A stretch of DNA of 64,000 nucleotides from Symsagittifera roscoffensis (lineage: Eukaryota; Xenacoelomorpha; Acoela; Convolutidae): positions 51,976,684 to 52,040,683 of the forward strand of contig NC_087064.1 of NCBI RefSeq assembly GCF_963678635.1. The letters run 5' to 3'. Below, piece after piece: positions 35,000 to 45,466 of the stretch (its first letter is position 1; each line of letters opens with the position of its first letter). Both the position numbers and the translations under genes were made by a program. The notes under the pieces are model-generated. The model searched no databases, had not been told where the DNA came from, and saw only the letters and a list, made by a program, of their open reading frames with translations.

Positions 35000-37295
35000 C
35001 TATTCTTCTGGTAGAGTTCCAAGGAAAAGTAGTCGGGCTGCATTTTCTATCTCCCTCTTGCGAGATGATTCTGTTAATAGTCTTTTCGTTGATGTTTCAA
35101 TTTTGCCAGGAGACCTGTTCTCCAGCACATTAAGAAATGTATTCATAATGGCTGAGGAATGTTTCAACGTGAAAGACTCTTGTTCCACTGGTTCTGCCGT
35201 TCCCGCCAATATCTCCACTTGCTCCTCGTTCTGAAATTTAAAATCCTGTCTGTTTTGCTTGGTTGCGGTCTTTATTCATTGGTTCTTCCGCTTGATTATC
35301 CTCCTGGTCATTATTACCTTGCTTGTTGTTCCGCTTTGATCCCGAAGGTAGCGTTCCGTTGTCTTCTGTCGCTTGAGCAGGGTGTTTAGTCACTGTCAAC
35401 TCACCAGCCGACTTGTCCTCCTGCTCTTCATGTATCACCACGACTTCGCCACAGCCAAAGGTTGCTAGAGCATCTCTAGTCAACGTTTTTCCATTCGCTA
35501 CGAGTCCGCTCATACCTCTACAACAATTAACGCAACCTCTTGCAGATAAATTTTTCCTCTCATGTTGGTTGGCGCGAGCCCATTCTTCCTCGAAACCTCC
35601 GCCATCTTCCTTTCATTAGTTTCATAAGCTCTCAATCGGGGGTTGTATACTACTTCTCCGAGCAACAGTGCTCGAATAGGGGGAAATTGTGATATTTCTT
35701 CAGGCAATTTCTTAAAGTCATCCCAATCTTCAGTTTCCTTCTTCATTCCCTGATATGCTGGCAGGACTCTGGGGTTTCTTGTCATCTCGCCTTTCGTTTT
35801 ATCATAGGTTCGGAGGTTCCACAATTTCTGGTATACTTCGATATGCCCTCTTTCCGCCTCGCCCATTTCTTCGCGGATGTGGTTGTTGAGTTAATGGCCG
35901 TCATCTTAGGCTCAGCTATTTTTCCAAATATCACGTCCTCTCTTATGGCTTCACCCGAGAGATTTTGTGCAACCAGTTGAGCGTGCTCCCATCGACTAAT
36001 GAAATGAGGTTCAGGTGCAGCACCGACCTCCTGTACGTTTTTAATTTCGGGCGAGGAAAAGCAAATTGCACTGCCGGACCGTATATAACAGTCATCAACT
36101 CATTGACTCCCCTTAACAGTACTAGAAGATTGATCCGCATAGCCATGCACTAATCAACGAGCAGTGGCATACCGACCACATAGTGTCGCTTATCATCATC
36201 TCTCTCAATTTTATTGTCCTCTCCCCCTTTGCAAAACGATTCTGCTGCGAGAGCTTTTGTATCCGCGTGCGCATCAGATCTCTCATCTTCGTTCAGGAGG
36301 CTGTTGCTCTTTGACGATCGAATTTTCTTACATTCTCTTGCATCTCCTCTGGGCACCGTGTCAGGGTTATTGTTTTTTCAAGTCTTGCATAGGTCATGGC
36401 GATCAGTGTCAGCAGACCATTCAGACGAAGATTCTGCACTCCCCCTGTCCATAACACAGCAGGTAACTTCTCAAAGGTTTCTGCCCCAAATCTCATCAAT
36501 AGTCCCAGGTTCACCAGTATTGGCAATTCGGTGACCGCTTTGAAGAAGTCTCGTATCAGATAGCGAGAAAGTCCAGGCTGTTTTTAATAGCTGGCCGCTA
36601 AACAGCTTCGGCCGTAATCGGCTCTCAGAGTCTGCTCAGGAGACCTCTACTCTGCAAGTGATCACTTATGCCAGCGAAAACGATCATTATCGGATTCTTT
36701 CCTGTTTTTCGCTGAACCTGAATGGCCATTGATGTGGATTACATCTAATCCAGATCAGCTCTTGCCAGCATTATCACATCCGGCCAGAATAATCATTTCG
36801 AAGTGATTATGTTATCCCAACTAGCTATCACCATCATCTTTGCCTTTCGCATCTATGCTTTGTCATAAGCGGCCAAGATGGATTCATCTTTCTTGTACTT
36901 CCACTCGCCGTAACGTCCCACATCATCCCCTTGCTCTTCTAAATTTTTTTACGTGTGCTGGAGTTGCTCGTGTTTGTTTGAATATTTTTTTTATGTTGCC
37001 CGGTAGGCGGCCTCTTCTTCAAGAATCCTTCTGGCCTCACATGCCTTCTTTGCTCGCCGTGATTCTTTCTCTTGTCTTGCAACAATCTGGCATTGACTGG
37101 ACCCATGGAGTTGTTCGAGGGCAGTCCCCCAAGGTTAGCTAACCTTAGTGCAGTTGTCAAACTGAAATTAATCTGCACTTCACTCAGCCAATCCACACCT
37201 TTGATGGAATACCATCCGCTGACGGACAGCTTCACGCCATCCGACATTCGCATCGCGTCCGCTGCAAAACTGACCATTAGGAGGTTTAGCTTCAT
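35000..37295 (-). pseudogene. Retroelement second unit, middle part
   Basis: Minus-strand frames at 37295-36939, 36526-36150, 36146-35943, 35866-35510, 35513-35238 and 35218-35000. Segments of note are PAVLWTGGVQNLRLNGLLTL, then a Cys-containing TLTRCPEEMQENVRKF (36526-36293), and a later acidic, Gln/Asn-rich stretch (35400-35240). Domain identity is unknown. Their continuity with the SGNH segment, in the same strand and composition, suggests one ancestral polypeptide. Confidence 0.5.
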
Positions 37296-37559
37296 CAGGT
37301 CTTGCTTGTAAATGTGTCAAAGAAAGGGTACTGGTCTAGACCACATTAAGGGACTTCGATCCGGACATCGTTCTTCTCTAGTCGCCATCACTTCTGATCT
37401 GGAACTTCCAGAGACGGCGTGTGTCGGGTTTAATGGTCACAACCTCCGTCGCGGTTGAATCTTTCTCCCAGCTGGAGCTCTACCCAGTCTTTCCATCACA
37501 TCGGACCTCTGCCCCTGACCACTTAAGCTCTGCACTATTTGTGTCACGGCCGCGGCTGA

Positions 37560-38210
37560 TATCAAACGTGTTTCCTAATTAGGTGGCACAAATGTGGAGA
37601 TGGCTCTTACATTCGTCGCGTCCTCAGCTCTCAACACTCCTGTATCAATTATCTCGACTTCTAATCTGTCCAATTGTTCCTGTGAGACCCGGCTCATCCA
37701 GGCTTGCCCTTTTATGATGTCCAAACGGGTTCCGTCAGTTTAAAACCTGGACTGATCCAGAGCTCTCAATTCATGCTCTAAGTCCGTCAGTATCAGTCGT
37801 CCAGCCTTGCAATTTGCCAGATTAAGTAATATAGTGTTCCATCTGATGAATCTTTCGTTATGCATCCGCGTAGGAGCTTGCTGTGTCCTCGAACTCTTGG
37901 CCATCGTGCAGACGGTCAGTAACGAGTAGTGGAATTACTGCCACACAGCTGTGAAGTGACAGACTAACCTTTCTTTCCATTGACCCTCTTCTGCTCCCGA
38001 AGTCCTGAAAGGGTCGTTAGTGCCTATCAAGATCGTTACATATATGATCCTTCCCGGGTTCATCAACTCAAATGAACGATATAATTGAGCTACTGTAGCA
38101 CCTCCGAATGCCATCCCTGCGGTGATCCATGAAGTCCTCAATTTCTGTATTACCCTCACAAGGCTGTCGCCCATTATCAAATAAGAGGTGCCGAGGGGTC
38201 GTTGCTGCAA
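37560..38210 (-). pseudogene. SGNH/GDSL hydrolase-like domain of the retroelement
   Basis: The minus frame contains YLIMGDSLVR (GDS at 38163-38171, block I with the nucleophile Ser), then MAFGGATVAQLYR (block II Gly), then ILIGTNDP (GTND at 38013-38024, block III Gly and Asn). These are spaced as in SGNH esterases/lipases. After a frame break the similarity continues to a block V-like TDGTRLD (37719-37739). There the catalytic His expected two residues after Asp-Gly is Arg, and a TAA stop lies just before it. Another stop follows near 37578. The protein is therefore dead. SGNH-type esterase domains are known in some retrotransposons (for example CR1-type ORF1), but here the domain sits beside a gypsy-type pol. 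Confidence 0.7.
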
Positions 38211-38238
38211 GTTTATTGCTGGCCTCCAATTTGAACCG

Positions 38239-39320
38239 TTAAAGCATGCTCGCGAATTTGCATCTGAAATTCTTGTGAAGCTGTTCTTGAAGTGGTTGTT
38301 CTACGACACATTCAATTATCGTGACGCCTTCTTCATCGTCTTTTCTCTTATGTGCCTGCTGGAGCCTTGTCCCGACTTCCGGTCTTTTCGCTACGTCTCC
38401 AGATAGTTCTATTCTGCCTGTGTCAACATTTGTTCCAAAGGGTGCGGTCATTCCGGAAACTGGCACATTCCTGTTAGCCACAATCCGACCAACGGCTTCA
38501 ACCAAATGAATCGTAGTCGTTTCGACTACTGGGTCACCCAGGGTCTCACTAGGATCCGGGATCATCACACTTTCAAATCCTGACAAGACCTGCATCTCCC
38601 TCGCTCGACTCAACTCGAGAGGCGTCAGGAGTTTCATTGGCGACTGCCTGTGGGAACGTGCCTTACGGTTTACGAGCGCTCCACTTGCGCTACCTTCAGT
38701 CGCTTCGATCTTTCATTATACTCATTCCTCGAGCGCTCTGCTTCTTCTCCCTGCTTCTTGTTGCAATCCTCATACAGTCTTTTCCACATGTCCTGATCTT
38801 TCGAATTCTGACTTACTTTTTTCTCACTCTGTCCAGCTCGTCTCTTCTCTCCGTTGAGTCTGCCATCGTTTTGTTTGTCTAAATTTCTTCTTTCTTCTGC
38901 TATCGCTCTCTTCGGGGGCACAGCAACTTTCAGCTGTGAGCCAGACAAGCCAGCCTCGCTAGTCATTTCCTCATGTATCGCTCGATGTCTTCTCCTCAAA
39001 CCGGGCCGCGGCATCTCTCGAGACTGGTACTTTCTCTCGGTACCCAACCCTTGATCATGCGCCAAATAGCTTCCGGAAAGCGTTCCACTCCTCCATCTCA
39101 TAACACGCAGACTTGGACGATTCAGCACTCCTTCTTCGCCCAAAGCTGCCAATATCAAGACTTCTGTGGGGCGATCCCCTCTGTGGTCATGCCACAAGAT
39201 GTTCGTCAGAATAGCCGTCAGCATCACTACTTCTGGATCAGCTTGGGCGTAGTCTCTTTCTAGCAGCCGTCGGTAGAGTTCGATAATGACTGGCGCTACG
39301 TAGGCCTCGGCCAATTCCAT
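38239..39320 (-). pseudogene. Retroelement second unit, N-terminal part
   Basis: A 216-codon frame (39320-38670) starts at a Met after the AT-rich spacer. It runs MELAEAYVAPVIIELYRRLL, later PTEVLILAALGEEG, then a strongly basic and acidic coiled-coil-like C-terminus. A second frame (38637-38239, start MKLLTPLELSRAREMQ) continues after a stop and leads directly into the SGNH segment. I recognise no named domain in it. Confidence 0.55.
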
Positions 39321-39690
39321 TAATTCGTTAAGGTTGTCTATGTTTTCAAATCAATAATACGATTTAGCTTCGTAACCTTTTGATTCAGGGTTAAAAGTTG
39401 AAACTAAAATTGATCTACCAAGATTTAGAAACATGATAATGACTATCACGTTTGGTCAACGTTGTTTTCCAGTTCAAATTGAAATCTTATATCTAAAAAA
39501 ACATTTGGGTTAAAAATTTTGTCCTTAAGATGTACTAAAAACACAATTCAATCTACAGTTTTTGATACTGATCTAAGAGTGGACAGTTTACGCTATGGAT
39601 CTTTTCCTGAAGCTTTTGGTTAAACATTCCTGGTCGCCAACTTTTCCAAATCTTGAATCCTAATAACATAACACACACAGCCTACACTGA
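39321..39690. other. AT-rich spacer inside the retroelement
   Basis: 370 bp with AT content like the host background and no open frame, separating the pol tail from the second unit. It may be a promoter or splice region for unit 2, or the junction of two elements. A short minus frame at 39959-39693 lies on its upstream side and resembles nothing I know. Confidence 0.5.
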
Positions 39691-40253
39691 ACCTATACGC
39701 AAATAATACTTCTTATGCACGTATTTTTCGACGTTGACATACATGTATTAGCGCATACAGCTCCCGAAGACGCAGTCGTTCTCTGTTTGAATCGAAAATG
39801 GGAAGCGAGGGTTCTTTCACTCCTCTCTTCACTATGAAGTCTCTTAGCCTTGTCAGGGACAGAATCAAGTCTTCGGGGTCTACTACGACTTGCCTCTCCG
39901 TTGCTCACATCACCAGGAAATATAAATATTTTCCTGGTATTTAAAAGCCTTCGTGGCAAGGGTGCTGCATCCCCTATTACTGGTCTTTACTTCCATAAAA
40001 ATTGTATACTTTTGTACTCTCTTCTGAAGTCGGCCGCTAATGCTGTTCTAAAACTCAATTCCTCGGTAATGGCTATAGCACTTGTACTATCCATAAAAAC
40101 AAAACCACTATCAGTTGCTTTTTTGCTACTTGATTATTAACTAAGTAAGTTAAAATATGACTCTACTACTCTCCCTGTATCTGGTTTCTTAGAGCCTTTA
40201 TCTTTTTTTGCTTTTAAATCGCCTTTTTCTCCTGCAGTTTTTAAATTTTTTAT

Positions 40254-40958
40254 TTATCGTTTTTCAGTTGGACTAAGTCTGACCCCCAGTCTCTGGAACA
40301 AAATATCCATCGACGTCTCCGTCGATCGCATACATGGTCTTGAGTTAAGGCTGGACGCAGGAATGAACAACGGTCCTTCCTGGGCTGCCCAGGAAGGATC
40401 ATGTTTATCATACTTTATGTACTTCATGCTTTCGCTGTCTACATCCTGAGTCTTGGCACTGGTCTCTTTGGGATCTGACCCAATTTTCATTTTACTACTC
40501 AAAGACGCACAGGTTCGTTAATTCTTGTTTCTATGACTGCTGTAGCTCATCCAAATTTCCAAATCTGGTTTTGACCAATCCTCAAGCTACTCATCGTCGA
40601 CAATTGTCCTGATCGTCGACATTGTCTTCTTCTCGTGATGCAGTCTTGTCTTCTAGACCCATTAGAACTTGCATTACCTTTTTCAGGTCTAAGGATTGTA
40701 TTTTTTCGCTGGTCTTTCTCGATTACTCTGATGTGTCTGCATCGTTAAAGCTAGATCCCGCCTCGTGCTTTTGGGGATCTCCCTCTGCTCGGGGTCTTCC
40801 CAATCTTCTTCTGCATAGGGCAAGTTTTCCTCGTCTGCTTCGATGATGTCATTGGGATCCAATTCCAATGGCAGACTTGTCTTCTCTTCCAGAATCACAT
40901 CCCCATCTTTCTTTTCCCTGGTGCCCTTTTTATTGAATTCGCTGGCAGGGTTCATCAT
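40254..40958 (-). pseudogene. Retroelement pol C-terminal tail
   Basis: Two minus frames follow the integrase. 40958-40689 is acidic (LDPNDIIEADEENLPYAEED). 40502-40254 includes DPSWAAQEGPLFIPASSLNS. They keep the composition of the pol region and are probably the post-integrase extension. No chromodomain can be identified. Confidence 0.5.
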
Positions 40959-41114
40959 TAAAAATCAATTTACTTCATGTCTTCAGGTATACACCAGTCA
41001 TCTGTGGATGGGTTACGCGGTTTGTTGTTTCAATTTGTGCAATTCTCAAAATGTGTTCTCACGTTCTCAAAAAACGTCCTTTTGAAGCAACTCCGTTATC
41101 ATAAGTGGCCCCCT

Positions 41115-42010
41115 CTATTTCTTTAGGAGTTTATAAGTACCTTTTGGTAAGGTCAAATGAAGCTCATCATGAAAAACCCAAATAATGTCTCCTACTGAGT
41201 AAGCTTTTGCCCCAGCTGCTTTCTTGTCAAGCGTCTTTCCCTGCCTTGCTGGCGCTTTTTGCGTGCTCCGTTGCACAAGTGAATGAGGTCTTGCTGACAT
41301 CTTATCACATCCCTCAGGTAGACCTGTGGTGATGTCTTTTTAACTTCAAACTCAGGGTAAAAAAATGTCATTGGCAGAGCCTTCTCGTGCCCTGTCAACC
41401 TCTTGTCCGCACTACTGCCCGTAGTAAAATGCTGAGTGCTGTTGTAAGCCCCAATCACTTATGGCAAAAATTTATCCCAACAGTCATGTATCGGGAGCAA
41501 TATACCCTCAACACCGAAACCATAGTCCTCGGTTTCGTCTCTCCACTAGGCCCTTTGTCTGTGGGTGGTTCGTTGTAGAATGAGTTCGGGCCTTTTGAGA
41601 AGGTCTCATGAGCTCCTTAGTAAGATCACCTACAAAAGCAGACCCATTGTTTGACTCAAATGTTATCGGACAACCGTGCCCGGCCATCCAATTTTTGATC
41701 AGGTGATAGCAAGTCTTCTCAGAAGAAACGGCTATGCAGGGCACAGCTTCCGCATACCTCTTTAGGTGCTCGATCATTACCACTACCTGGTTGTAGCCAC
41801 TATTTGTAATACAAATATTTTGATGATCAATCTGCACCACTTCCTTGAATTGAGATGATTCAATTGATTGCAATGGGAGTTTTATTTTCCTGGGATCCTT
41901 AGCCTGTTGGCATGGCAAACAAGCGGTTACCCGCTGTTCACATGCCTTATTCGATCCAGCCGCTCAAAGCGTTTCAAAATCCATTGGTTAACCTTATCGT
42001 TTCCCTGATG
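41115..42010 (-). pseudogene. Retroelement integrase
   Basis: The zinc-binding part is split by a frameshift: a His-containing GHQGNDKVNQW near 42010, then TACLPCQQAK near 41920. The catalytic core follows (41918-41508): VVQIDHQNIC (first Asp), GCPITFESNNGSAFVG (the second Asp position reads Asn-Asn, normally D-N/S-G), and TTNHPQTKGLVERRNRG, where the Glu of the D,D,E triad is present. The C-terminal part (41458-41115) has DKRLTGHEKALPMTFFYPE and YSVGDIIWVF. The order and the HPQT.GLVER motif are typical of Ty3/gypsy integrases. The altered second Asp plus frameshifts make it inactive. Confidence 0.85.
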
Positions 42011-43249
42011 CCCATCTTTTTCTTTGATCTGAATACTAGGTCCATTTGATAGAGTTGTGGCAATTTTATGGCCTTGTACTTGTACTGAACCCTTTCTTTT
42101 TCTCTCCGTTTATAGGCAAAAATCCTATTTTTGTTCAGATACAACCGACCATCTTTCAGAATGTAGTATTATCTCAACACCCGAAAACTGTCCTTTTTCG
42201 GATCTCCTTTATCTGGTGGTTCATTCTCGAACCACTTTGTCAAGCTTCTCGTCATACGGTCAATTCTTTGCGCTTCTAGTAAGTCCCAAAGTCTGTCACT
42301 CGCCTTTAAGTATGTCTTCATGACCCTAAATTGACTATCGAGCTCATGAGGCTGATGTGCGTCATCTTCCATCTTGTCACACTAAATTTTTTGCCAAAGG
42401 CTTTGTTTCTTGTTAGAATGACTCTAGGACACTGCTATTTTCTCCATGTCATCTGCCCCGTTATCACAGATTCTTCTTTTTGAGATAGCGATCAAAATCA
42501 GGATTTTGATGCATTTTGTCTAAATATCTAGCCCGAGTATCCACCAATAAGGTTTGGATTGCCCTTTCCGACATCTCAGGTCCATGTTCGAGTTCTTGTG
42601 TGAGTATGTGTCAGCTTTCGGTTTCTTCGAGATATCTTCGGCAGATGAGTCTACCGCTTTGTCCACTGATGTCTCCGTTCCCTTCTGTGTCCGACTATCC
42701 GGACAAATTTTTTTGCTCCGCGTGTTTCGATTCACTTTCTCTCAGTCCTCAACCAGGCGTCTTCTTTTGAGTATCGATCTCTTGATTCTTTGTATTGCAC
42801 GCTGTTTTGATCAAAAGGCTTTGAGGAGTTGATGAGATTAGCTGCTGAACTACTGTACGGGACTAGTTGCTGAACTGCTTTCTACAATATCCTTCATTTT
42901 CCTTAAGCTGACGTTTTGATAGTTTTATCCGTACTTTTTCAGATACCGCTAGCGATGTGGTTACTTCTCTTGATTATCTGTGGTTACTTCTCTTTCTAAC
43001 AATCCGCACAGCATCTGCATCACCTCTGGTGAAACTTCCAACGTCTTGTTTAGCGCTGAGTGGCTGTCAATGTTCATCGAGACAGCTCCTGCTGATTCGA
43101 GTTCAAACGCAACAGCATATCCGAGGGCATCGGTTCCTTCATCTATAGGATGCTAATCTCTGCTGCCTTTTCTACCGATAGTTCAGGGTGTCTCAATATA
43201 GGGTCTCCTGACTTATCCAACCATCTCATCAAACGAAGTGCCTCGTGGG

Positions 43250-43860
43250 TGTATTTGTCTAGAAACGAGAATCCTTCTTCAACTTCGTCCTGATTGGCTT
43301 GCTTCTGTTGCATAATCTCATTTTTTTGCTGTGATTGGCAGCATTCTGGTGCTTGCCACGTATCCTGTGCTCGATTATCTTGTGATAGCCATCTAGCCTA
43401 CCTATCCAACGACCAATATAACTCTGGTCCATCAAACACGTTTCTAGTCGGGATAAGGTTCAATTGTCTACTCGCAGCTTAAAGGGAGCGCTCATTAAGA
43501 AGGCGTGATATATATCAATAAACGTGACTACCGTAAACATCTCTGCTTTTAGTGCAACATACTCCATTTCAGTGTCATTGAGTACTTTACTGAGATAGAC
43601 ATGGGACGGAGAACTGTTTTCTCATTCCACTGTTGTTCCTGATGCAGTATTTGGGAGAGGCATCCGTGTCAAGAACATACATGCCTTTCTCTGTGGGCAT
43701 GCCCAGCACTGGTGCCTCACACAAGCTCCGGCTTGATGTTCTCAAAGGCTTCCTGAGATCATTTTTTCCACTCGAGTTTCTTTCCCTTGCTGCGAATCAG
43801 CTGCCGCATCGGATGGAATTTGTCTGCGTAATCCCTTTATGAACTCTCGCTTCTATTTCG
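43250..43860 (-). pseudogene. Retroelement RNase H
   Basis: The minus strand reads, across frameshifts, KGKKLEWKK and AFENIKPELV (the RT-RNase H connection), then PVLGMPTEKGMYVLDTDASP near 43670 (the first acidic residue region of RNase H), and further down SYIGRWIGRLDGYHKIIEHR with GKHQNAANHS near 43360 (the RW..L....IEH and N-A-D-like end). Stops interrupt it. Confidence 0.75.
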
Positions 43861-43884
43861 CAAGTCTAGGAAAACAGTCACTCT

Positions 43885-44300
43885 GGGTGTCGTTCAAACC
43901 ACATCGTCTATATAGCACATCACGAGGTTCCCATACTTCTTCATTACACTAGTCAAGGCCTGAGCCATGAGCCCCTTGACATCTCTCGGTAGCATTGCAC
44001 AAGCCAAAGGGCATCCTCTTCCACTAGTGCAAGCCCAACTCGCACGCGAAATCGGTCTTCTTCCTGTCCTGGTTCCGCAGGGGAAGCTGCCAAAAGGCAG
44101 AACCCAGATCCAATGTGGTGAAAAACTCGGCGTCTCCAAAATTTTTCAGGTTATCATCTATGCGTGGGATGGGATTGGCGGCGGCTAGTATTAAATTCGT
44201 GGGTACCAAATCACCCCTGGTGGAATCTAATCTTACCATGTTTTGATCGGCATCGCACTGACTACCTCTCCTGTGTCTGGCAGTCCTGTGACTCTTATCT
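43885..44300 (-). pseudogene. Retroelement protease remnant fused to reverse transcriptase
   Basis: The minus frame has the aspartic protease active site in TGLPDTGEVVSAMPIKTW (DTG at 44269-44277), then NLILAAAN. Immediately afterwards comes RT sequence, PIPRIDDNLKNFGDAEFFT and TLDLGSAFWQLPLRN, then after a stop and frameshift MPFGLCNAT and NLVMCYIDDVV (catalytic YIDD near 43908). The distance from DTG to PIPRIDD is only about 40 residues, whereas gypsy elements have a full protease plus RT fingers in between. The rest of the protease and the RT N-terminus are deleted at about 44174. Confidence 0.85.
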
Positions 44301-44531
44301 TCTTCCTGTCAGTGTCTAGCTGATGTGCAGCCGTATCCAATGTGTACCGCATCTTGTTTCATTGTTTCATCATGGCGCGACATCATGGCCGATTCTGCGG
44401 ACCTTCAACTCCACTTGACCAAAAAATACCTGCTCGATTGTGTCATTGTGTGTCGCTACATAGGTCTTAATGTAAATGCTAAAACCATCTACATCGAGCA
44501 TCTCTTGATATGGCGGTTCTGCTGGTCTCAG

Positions 44532-45050
44532 CTAGTCTACATAAGTATCCAGATGTATCATGGTGAACTCCGAGGGTTCACCCAGGTTTCTTATCAGCTG
44601 ATGCCCCGCCAACGAGATTATAGACTGTATTTTGCTCACCTGAGGCACCATTCCGAATGCTTGCCCAGAGAACACATTCAACTTTATGCTCAAGCTGCTT
44701 GGTGCCTTCGTATTTTCCCTTGTTGATCTTTCAAAGGCATTGAGTTGATCATGCGTCCTCTTGTTCTCCAGTTCAAGCTTGACTTTCTGTTCAACTTCTT
44801 TGATTGCTTGTTCCTGTTTAACCCTGTTCAAGGCATCTCTTGCTGCTACTTTGTAGTCGATTCTAAACTCCTGAGCCGCGGTCTGGGATTCCGTTCCACA
44901 CGTGTTCTCTACTACGGCCTGCTTTTTCTTGGTAGCCCATACTTCAGGCTTCTCTTTCTCCCGAGCTTCCGTTTCACTCATCAGGCGTGCCTTGCTGACT
45001 TTAACACTTGGCAAAGCCTCTTCATGCCTTGGATGTATAATATCGGCCAC
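44532..45050 (-). pseudogene. Retroelement gag-pol linker
   Basis: A 172-codon minus frame: charged, alpha-helical in appearance, rich in Lys, Glu and Gln (for example VKQEQAIKEVEQKVKLELEN), upstream of the protease remnant. There is no zinc knuckle. It is probably the spacer between gag and protease. Confidence 0.5.
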
Positions 45051-45466
45051 GGCATCTTCAATTTATGGTCAATTCGATTTAAAATGACCCTCTAAGTTAG
45101 AAAAGAAGCACCAGGGGCACAATTTCGAAATTAATTCTCTCATTAAATCCTCATGATGGATGTCCGACGCATCTTCATCTTCGAGACAAAACCATTTGGC
45201 CTTCATGTTTTCATTGTTTTTTTTTGTTTTGGGCATGCCAATACAAGATGGTCAGAGCAACTCTTGTTCATGTCATCTCAAGGTTTGTACCAGTTGTTTC
45301 CCTGGATTGCAAATCTATTTTTGAAATGGTTCTAATTATTCTTTTAATAACATGATCTCATCGGCGGCTTCAACGGCAAGTATTCCTTGGATTTGTATCT
45401 CAACTCCTCCGGCGTTAGTGCGTTGGTTGAGAGTGGGGGATAATGAGTCGCTAACAGAGTGGTTAG

